Made by a program: the position numbers and the translations under genes
Assembly (NCBI GenBank): GCA_036443405.1
Contig: JAZFYD010000187.1
Location: forward strand, 1-19,218
Source: JAZFYD01 sp036443405
GTDB lineage: Bacteria > Planctomycetota > PLA2
Length of the DNA stretch: 19,218 nucleotides
Direction: 5' to 3'
Notes under the pieces: model-generated
Databases searched by the model: none
What the model saw: only the letters and a program-made list of their open reading frames with translations
What the model was told of the DNA's origin: nothing
Shown here: positions 14,379 to 19,218 of the stretch, in pieces
How positions within the stretch are numbered: the first letter of the stretch is position 1
Layout of the letters: every line of letters starts with the position of its first letter

Positions 14379-15182
14379 CTACCGCGCCGCGGCGAGGTAG
14401 GCCACCCAACCCGCGCAGGCTTCGCCGCGGGTCGAAACGGTGTACTCGCCGTTTCCGTCGCCGTCTTCGTCGCTGCCTTCCCAATACACATCGACGCGGG
14501 AGAAGCCGGCCTCTTTCAGAAGCTCGCTCAACTCCGGGATCGTCCACAGGCGCCACTCGTAGGTGAATGCCTCAGTCATTTCCGTTCCGTCGGGGAAGCG
14601 GAAGTGGATGTGGTTGATGACGTCGCCGGTGATCGGGTTGTAGTACTCCGTGTCCCACACGTACTCGAAGCCGTCGATGTCGCGCTCCTCCTCGCCCTCG
14701 AGGAAGCTGTCGCTGCCGCCGTAACAGTCGAGGATGAAGATGCCGTCGTCCTTCAGGGCGCGGTACGCGTTCTTGAAGTACTTTTTCAGGATCGCGCGCG
14801 TCTTGAAGATGTAGTAGCTGAAGTTGGTCGCCATCACGGTGTCCACAGGGTCGGTTTCGACCGTGGTGACGTCCGCTTGGATCAACTGGATGCGCTTGCG
14901 ATCCTTGTCCTTGAGGCGGCGGTTGATGCGCCGCCGCGCGATACCGAGGACGTCCGGATCGAGGTCGACGCCGATGGCGCGGTTGTTCTTGTTCCGTTTC
15001 ACCCACTCGATCGCCATGATCGATGTGCCGCAGAAATCCTCGCGGATCCTGCGCGGGCGGCGGCCTCGGATTTCCTTCCAAGCCTGCTCGATGAAGTCGC
15101 AATCGGCGGACGGTTCCTGAACCGACCGCTCGTAGAGATCGTGACGGTCACTCTTTGCTGCTGTGCGCTTGCGCTTGCCCAT
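14379..15182 (-). CDS. Class I SAM-dependent methyltransferase
   Basis: The 267-residue product has the Rossmann-type SAM-binding fold: motif I REDFCGTSIMAIEWV (an 'EDFCGT' variant in place of DLGCGTG), the acidic motif II end in AIGVDLDPDVL, IQLIQADVTTV, and post-motif strands around GIFILDCYGG. The variant motif and the sequence around 'TNFSYYIFKTRAILKKYFKN' match, from memory, a family of uncharacterised cytoplasmic methyltransferases. The C-terminal third is the substrate part (WDTEYYNPITGDVINHIHFRF). The start ATG 15182 has a TACACT -10-like box 9 nt upstream. The substrate is unknown. It is followed by fpg after 163 bp; they may share transcription. Confidence 0.85.
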   Translation of the reverse strand: MGKRKRTAAKSDRHDLYERSVQEPSADCDFIEQAWKEIRGRRPRRIREDFCGTSIMAIEWVKRNKNNRAIGVDLDPDVLGIARRRINRRLKDKDRKRIQLIQADVTTVETDPVDTVMATNFSYYIFKTRAILKKYFKNAYRALKDDGIFILDCYGGSDSFLEGEEERDIDGFEYVWDTEYYNPITGDVINHIHFRFPDGTEMTEAFTYEWRLWTIPELSELLKEAGFSRVDVYWEGSDEDGDGNGEYTVSTRGEACAGWVAYLAAAR

Positions 15183-15191
15183 AAGCGCGAA

Positions 15192-15197
15192 AGTGTA
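15192..15197 (-). promoter_or_regulatory. Putative -10 box for the methyltransferase gene
   Basis: On the minus strand TACACT lies 9 nt before the ATG at 15182. It is the same hexamer as before the SGNH gene, and no Shine-Dalgarno is visible. Confidence 0.4.
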
Positions 15198-15238
15198 AGC
15201 GAGGGGGCCAGACGAACACGCGTTCGCACACGAAGATT

Positions 15239-15278
15239 GGCCACAGAATCACAGAAGCACAGAGAAGGGGCACAGAAT
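15239..15278 (+). repeat. CACAGAG-type dispersed repeat, copy 4
   Basis: Four nearly regular CACAGA units (CCACAGAAT, CACAGAAG, CACAGAG and, after a short gap, CACAGAAT) lie in the 211-bp spacer between the vWA and methyltransferase genes. They match copy 1 at 8999-9020 and the arms of the 9866-10082 element. Confidence 0.55.
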
Positions 15279-15393
15279 TGGATTTGGAGGGGCAGGACTG
15301 AGCACGCGTTCGCGTTCGACGCGTAGGCAAGAGGAACACACCGAGGACGGAGGCTAGCGCCGAGGCCAAGGCTGAAATCTTGTGGCCGGAAAC

Positions 15394-17013
15394 TCAGCGC
15401 ACTGCGACGAAATGGCCGCCGTTCCACTCGGCCAAATTCTGCAGGAAGCCCGCGTTCTGCTCTTCGCTCAGCCCGATGCTGTGGATGACGACATGCCGGC
15501 CCCGGTTGCGCTCCGTGATCTCGGTGAGAATCAGCCCGGGGTCGGTGAGGATGCCGGATGTCGGTTCGCCGTCGGTCAGAAAAAAGATGGTGTCCGCGCG
15601 TGGGGCGGCGTCCCGCGTGCTGGTCTTGGCCATGTCGATGCACCGGCGAAGCGCCCCGTACGTGTTGGTGCCGCCCCCACGAAACGTCAGGCTCTGGATG
15701 TACGCGCGGGCCTCGTTTCGAGACTTCTCGGTGGCCGGAACCATGCGCGGCTTCCACTCCATCACCTGTGCGTTGTAGGTCACGATGTTGAAGCGCACAT
15801 CCTCCGGCAGCGCCGAAAGCGCCCGGCTCAGCTCGCGACGGGTCTTCTTGAACCGGGCCTCCTTCGTGCCGCCGAGGCCGTCCATGGGGAACAGCATGCT
15901 CGGCGAGACATCGATGCAAAACAGCACGCGCTTCGTCGCCGCCGGGATGTCGTAGAAGCTGACGCTCGATTCGTTCGCGGGACGGGCGCCGACGGCGAGC
16001 ACGACTTCTTCCCGCAGGCGCCCCTCCTCGATCGGAGCCCGGCTCTTCAGGAACGCGAGCGTTTCCGGGTCCGGATCGCGCGCGAGGGCACGGATCGCCG
16101 CGGAGCGCACGTTCCAGTGGCGGTGCTGTGCATACGGCCGCAGGGCCTTGAGGCGGCCGGCGACCTGTCGTCCGCGCATGAGCACCATCTCCGCGAGGGC
16201 GTGCGCGCGGCGCTCCTTCTTCATCGCGTTCTCGAGCGCTTTTTGCGCTCTGCGATGTCCGGTCCAGCCGAGCAGGTCCGCGCAGAAGAGCCGGTGCTGA
16301 ATCTGCTTGCTCGCGAGTCCCTCCGAGAGCTCGTCGACAAACGGTTTCGCGTTCGACCAGGTCGCGCCCGTGAGCAGTTCCCCGACCGACCGCGCGACAT
16401 GCGCGAGAAACTCCTGCTCCGAGTGCCGGACGGCGAGCGTGTGTTGGATGAGTTTCGGGTGGTCCTTGAGGATCCCCTGGTCCCTCCGCGGCGATCGGAA
16501 GAGGAGCTGGGACGCGCCCGGGGCGATCCGGGCTCTGTACTCGCCAATGAGGTCGAAGAGTGCGCCATCGAATCGTGCCCACTCTCGCTCCATGAGTTTG
16601 CGCTGCCTGGTCAGACCCGTCAGGAGTGCGCCGGGCGACTCCCGAACCAGCGTTCCGAACGAGCGCCGTTTGCGGGCCCGGCGGTCCTCGTAGAGAAAGC
16701 CCGCGTGGCTGACGGACTCGATGCGCTTCAACCAGAGCACGTGTGCGCGGTACCAACTGCGCGTTTGCTCGTCCGCGCCGGGTGGCAGGGTGCGCGCGCT
16801 CACCTCGAAGTTCGGCGTTCTCCAGCGCGCGATATCCACGATTTTGCGCATGCGCTGCTCGTCGGTGGGCAGGCGCCGGAACTCCGCCCAGCCGACCGGA
16901 CGCAGATAAAACGCCGGATGGTCCGGGCTCAGAAGCTCGAACAGCTCCGGCTCGGCGCCAGCGGCGGACGCGAGCAGGGCGGTGAGAACGGCAGTGGCTA
17001 ATGCAATGCGCAC
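15394..17013 (-). CDS. Secreted von Willebrand factor A domain protein with HEAT-like repeats
   Basis: The 539-residue product starts with GTG (17013). The signal peptide MRIALATAVLTALLASAAGA ends near AGA-EP. The middle region (about residues 230-345) has HEAT/armadillo-like helices, for example QKALENAMKKE and RSAAIRALARDPDPETLAFL. The C-terminal vWA domain (about residues 360-539) has a complete metal-binding MIDAS site: D-V-S-P-S in FCIDVSPSM, the threonine in GGGTNTYG and the aspartate in FLTDGEPTSG. Such domains bind a protein ligand through a divalent metal. The protein is probably extracytoplasmic. A -10-like TATACT lies 9 nt before the GTG. It diverges from thrS across a 249-bp regulatory region. 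Confidence 0.87.
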   Translation of the reverse strand: MRIALATAVLTALLASAAGAEPELFELLSPDHPAFYLRPVGWAEFRRLPTDEQRMRKIVDIARWRTPNFEVSARTLPPGADEQTRSWYRAHVLWLKRIESVSHAGFLYEDRRARKRRSFGTLVRESPGALLTGLTRQRKLMEREWARFDGALFDLIGEYRARIAPGASQLLFRSPRRDQGILKDHPKLIQHTLAVRHSEQEFLAHVARSVGELLTGATWSNAKPFVDELSEGLASKQIQHRLFCADLLGWTGHRRAQKALENAMKKERRAHALAEMVLMRGRQVAGRLKALRPYAQHRHWNVRSAAIRALARDPDPETLAFLKSRAPIEEGRLREEVVLAVGARPANESSVSFYDIPAATKRVLFCIDVSPSMLFPMDGLGGTKEARFKKTRRELSRALSALPEDVRFNIVTYNAQVMEWKPRMVPATEKSRNEARAYIQSLTFRGGGTNTYGALRRCIDMAKTSTRDAAPRADTIFFLTDGEPTSGILTDPGLILTEITERNRGRHVVIHSIGLSEEQNAGFLQNLAEWNGGHFVAVR

Positions 17014-17022
17014 GAGGGTCCG

Positions 17023-17028
17023 AGTATA
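17023..17028 (-). promoter_or_regulatory. Putative -10 box for the vWA gene
   Basis: On the minus strand TATACT (5 of 6 against TATAAT) lies 9 nt before the GTG start, with no Shine-Dalgarno. On the plus strand the same bases overlap a TATAGG (17025-17030) that could serve thrS. Confidence 0.4.
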
Positions 17029-17049
17029 GGAACGAATGCGGCGGCCGGG

Positions 17050-17077
17050 TTGACCGCCGCCATCGAGTGGTTATGGT
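17050..17077 (+). promoter_or_regulatory. Candidate thrS promoter
   Basis: TTGACC (17050-17055) and TATGGT (17072-17077) are separated by 16 bp, giving 5 of 6 and 4 of 6 matches to the sigma-70 consensus. Transcription would start near 17084, ahead of the leader hairpins. The alternative is a start near 17037 from TATAGG at 17025-17030. Confidence 0.35.
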
Positions 17078-17122
17078 CCTTTTCGTGCAGCAAGTCATCC
17101 GAACCACGGAGCCGCGAACGCC

Positions 17123-17172
17123 CAGCCCCACGGGCTGAGGGCCGTTGTCTGCACGTGCGGGGATGACCCCGC
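17123..17172 (+). ncRNA. thrS 5' leader hairpins
   Basis: Two short perfect hairpins precede the terminator: CAGCCC-CAC-GGGCTG (17123-17137) and GCGGGG-ATGA-CCCCGC (17157-17172). They could be parts of an attenuation switch. I do not see a T-box consensus (GGGTGGNACCGCG). A possible leader peptide at 17073-17138 has four Thr codons in 21, but it overlaps the candidate promoter above, so the two ideas compete. Confidence 0.35.
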
Positions 17173-17179
17173 CCATCGG

Positions 17180-17208
17180 AGGCGCGGCCGCGAGCCCGCG
17201 CCTTTTTT
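17180..17208 (+). terminator. Intrinsic terminator (attenuator) upstream of thrS
   Basis: An 8-bp stem (AGGCGCGG, 17180-17187, with CCGCGCCT, 17196-17203) closes an 8-nt loop and runs into a T tract (17203-17208), with a further T tract at 17211-17216. It is oriented toward thrS and 55 bp before its ATG. No plus-strand gene lies upstream in the divergent region, so it must act inside the thrS leader. Confidence 0.75.
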
Positions 17209-17262
17209 CGTTTTTTCACCAACTGGTCGATCCAAGAGCCAACCGACCCAAGAAACAGAGCT

Positions 17263-19218
17263 ATGCCGAAAATCAAACTGCCCGACGGAAGCGTTCGCGA
17301 ATTCGACGCTCCCGTCACGGCTGCCCAGGTGGCGGCCGACATCGGGCCGGGGCTGGCGAAAGCGGCCATCGGCGCCCGCATCAACGGTGCGTTGAGCGAT
17401 CTGTCGACCACGATTTCCGACGACGCCGACATCTCAGTCATCACAGCGAAGGGTCGCGACGGGTCCTCGTCGGCCGACGCGCTCTATCTGCTGCGCCACA
17501 GCTGCGCGCACGTGATGGCGGAGGCGATCCAGCGGATTGTGCCTGGCGTCCAACTCGTGTACGGGCCGCCGGTGGACAACGGTTTCTACTACGACATGGC
17601 GGTACCGGAGGACCGGCCGCTGTCGAGCGCCGACTTCGATGCCATCGAAAAGGAGATGGCCAAGATCATCGAGGAGGACCGTGCGTTCGCGCGCGTGGAT
17701 CTGCCGCTCGATGCGGGCATGGAGAAACTCCGCGCCGAGGGCAGCAAGTACAAACTCGACAACGCCGAGCGCGCGGTCGAGGCCGGTTCATCCGAGCTCT
17801 CCTGGTACGTCACCGGCGCGCCGGACAAGGACTGGGAGGATCTCTGTCGCGGGCCGCACGTCCCGAGCACCGGCAAGATCGGCGGCTTCAAGGTCACCAG
17901 CCTCGCCGCGAGCTACTGGCACGGCGACGCGGACTCGGACCATCTGACCCGCGTGTACGGCGTGGCGTTCGCCGACAAGAAGCAACTCAAACACCACCTC
18001 GAGATGGTCGAGGAGGCGAAACAACGCGACCACCGCGTGCTGGGCAAGCAGCTAAGGCTGTTCCACATCGACGAAAAGGTCGGGCAGGGGTTGGCGCTCT
18101 GGACGCCCAACGGCGCCGTCGTGCGCCGCGAGCTCGAGGAGTTCATTCGCGTGGAGCTCACGCGGCAGGGGTATCACCAGGTCTACACGCCGCATATCGG
18201 CAAGCTCGACCTCTATCGCACCAGCGGCCACTTCCCGTACTTCCAGGACAGCCAGTACCCGCCGCTCGTGAACGGCGAGTTCCTCGCGCGCATGGCGGAG
18301 GAGGGGTGTTCGTGCTCCGATCTGGCGAGCCGCATGGCTAGTGGTGAAATCGACGGGTATCTGCTCAAGCCGATGAACTGTCCGCACCACATCCGGATCT
18401 TTCAGAGTGAGCCGCGCAGCTATCGCGACCTGCCGGTGCGCTTCGCCGAGTTCGGCACCGTGTATCGCTGGGAGCAGTCCGGCGAGATTGGCGGCCTGAC
18501 CCGCGTTCGCGGTTTCACCCAGGACGATGCGCACCTGTTCTGCACGGAGGAGCAACTCGGCGAGGAGCTGATCGGCTGTCTCGAGCTGGTCAAGATCATC
18601 TTTGCGACGCTGGAAATGAAGGACTGGCGCGTGCGCGTCGGGCTGCGCGATGCGGATGACAGCAAGTACGTCGGCGATCCGGCGAGTTGGGAGAAGGCGG
18701 AGCAGGCGTGCCGCGAGGCGGCGGCGGGTCTCGGCCGTCCGTTCTCCGAGGAGCCGGGTGAGGCCGCGTTCTACGGGCCGAAGATCGATCTGATGGTGCG
18801 TGATGTCGTCGGGCGCGAGTGGCAACTCGGCACCGTGCAAGTGGATTACAATCTGCCGGAGCGTTTCGATCTTTCCTACATCGGCGCGGACAACCAGCCG
18901 CACCGGCCGGTGATGATCCACCGCGCGCCGTTCGGTTCGATGGAACGCTTCGTGGGCATGCTGATCGAACACTTCGCAGGCGCGTTTCCGCTGTGGATCG
19001 CCCCGGAACAGGTCCGCGTGCTGCCGCTCTCCGACAAGTCGCTCGACTACGCGAAAGAAGTCGAACGCCAATTCCGGCAGGCGGGTTTCCGCGCCACGAC
19101 CGACGAACGCAGCGGCAAGGTCAACGCCAAAATCCGCGACGCCCAGCTCGAACTGATCCCCTACATGGCCGTCGTCGGCCCCAAAGAAGCCGAAAACAAC
19201 GCCGTTGCCCTCCGCGAC
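17263..19218 (+). CDS. thrS: Threonine--tRNA ligase (C-terminus beyond the window)
   Basis: The enzyme charges tRNA-Thr with threonine and edits mischarged Ser-tRNA-Thr in the cytoplasm. The 652 codons present contain, in order: an N-terminal TGS domain (KIKLPDGSVREFD); the editing domain with H79-SCA-H83 and C195-RGP-H199; the class II catalytic core with KPMNCPHH (zinc ligand C373), TVYRWEQSGE (motif 2), GFTQDDAHLFC and HRAPFGSMERF (motif 3); and the start of the anticodon-binding domain (PEQVRVLPLSD). About 25-30 residues (about 333-365, MAEEGCSCSDLASRMASGEI) are inserted before MNCPHH compared with E. coli ThrS. The frame is unbroken to the window end. The last 40 or so residues are missing. 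Expression is probably attenuated by the leader terminator at 17180-17208. Confidence 0.97.
   Translation, partial: MPKIKLPDGSVREFDAPVTAAQVAADIGPGLAKAAIGARINGALSDLSTTISDDADISVITAKGRDGSSSADALYLLRHSCAHVMAEAIQRIVPGVQLVYGPPVDNGFYYDMAVPEDRPLSSADFDAIEKEMAKIIEEDRAFARVDLPLDAGMEKLRAEGSKYKLDNAERAVEAGSSELSWYVTGAPDKDWEDLCRGPHVPSTGKIGGFKVTSLAASYWHGDADSDHLTRVYGVAFADKKQLKHHLEMVEEAKQRDHRVLGKQLRLFHIDEKVGQGLALWTPNGAVVRRELEEFIRVELTRQGYHQVYTPHIGKLDLYRTSGHFPYFQDSQYPPLVNGEFLARMAEEGCSCSDLASRMASGEIDGYLLKPMNCPHHIRIFQSEPRSYRDLPVRFAEFGTVYRWEQSGEIGGLTRVRGFTQDDAHLFCTEEQLGEELIGCLELVKIIFATLEMKDWRVRVGLRDADDSKYVGDPASWEKAEQACREAAAGLGRPFSEEPGEAAFYGPKIDLMVRDVVGREWQLGTVQVDYNLPERFDLSYIGADNQPHRPVMIHRAPFGSMERFVGMLIEHFAGAFPLWIAPEQVRVLPLSDKSLDYAKEVERQFRQAGFRATTDERSGKVNAKIRDAQLELIPYMAVVGPKEAENNAVALRD

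Noticed and set aside
14999..17176. Long 725-codon minus-strand open frame
   Set aside because: It lies in another frame across the vWA and methyltransferase genes, is arginine-rich and shows no domain. It is a shadow frame produced by high G+C content.
17014..17262. T-box riboswitch before thrS
   Set aside because: No T-box sequence resembling GGGTGGNACCGCG and no clear specifier stem could be seen, although a terminator is present.
17145..18341. 398-codon plus-strand frame over thrS
   Set aside because: It is the +1 shadow of thrS. The real thrS frame starts at 17263 and stays open to the window end.

Overview
The window is a G+C-rich piece of bacterial chromosome holding 13 well-supported protein genes, two of them cut by the window ends, plus one doubtful small antisense gene. 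I see no tRNA, rRNA, CRISPR array or transposase. Large secreted hypothetical proteins, HEAT and alpha/alpha-toroid proteins, a secreted von Willebrand A protein, a DUF3142-like protein, weak Shine-Dalgarno use and dispersed CACAGAG-type intergenic repeats suggest a Planctomycetota-like or related environmental lineage. That assignment is an inference, not a demonstrated placement.

Layout. Positions 1-361 (minus) hold the start of an unidentified protein. Positions 426-5677 (plus) hold a homocysteine S-methyltransferase, a secreted unknown, a DUF3142-like protein and a TPR-like exported protein; the last two overlap. A convergent membrane-anchored DUF6174-like protein lies at 5688-6194. A divergent SGNH hydrolase follows at 6241-7362 and is translationally coupled to a subtilase. 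Next come an MsrA gene, and then a long minus-strand series: an alpha/alpha-toroid/HEAT protein, an Fpg/Nei DNA glycosylase, a methyltransferase and a von Willebrand A protein. The window ends in thrS (plus), which lacks only its C-terminus.

The most important observation is in the MsrA gene. The catalytic cysteine codon of the G-C-F-W-G motif is an in-frame TGA (9259-9261), and the MsrA reading frame continues intact for 191 codons after it. A hairpin with a GG-starting apical loop lies 19 nt downstream, where a bacterial SECIS element is expected. The downstream part contains no cysteine. This fits a selenocysteine-containing, one-Sec type, probably exported methionine sulfoxide reductase that a standard annotator would split into a small orphan and a truncated MsrA.

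Other points of interest: a strong intrinsic terminator sits between the divergent vWA/thrS promoters and the thrS start, which implies transcription attenuation of thrS. Six genes have a TANNNT-like -10 box 6-9 nt before the start codon and no Shine-Dalgarno, which suggests leaderless transcripts. Two intergenic elements of about 220-240 bp are bounded by imperfect inverted repeats, and a dispersed CACAGAG repeat family is present in four copies. A small lipoprotein-like gene lies antisense to the poorly behaved 3' end of the subtilase gene.
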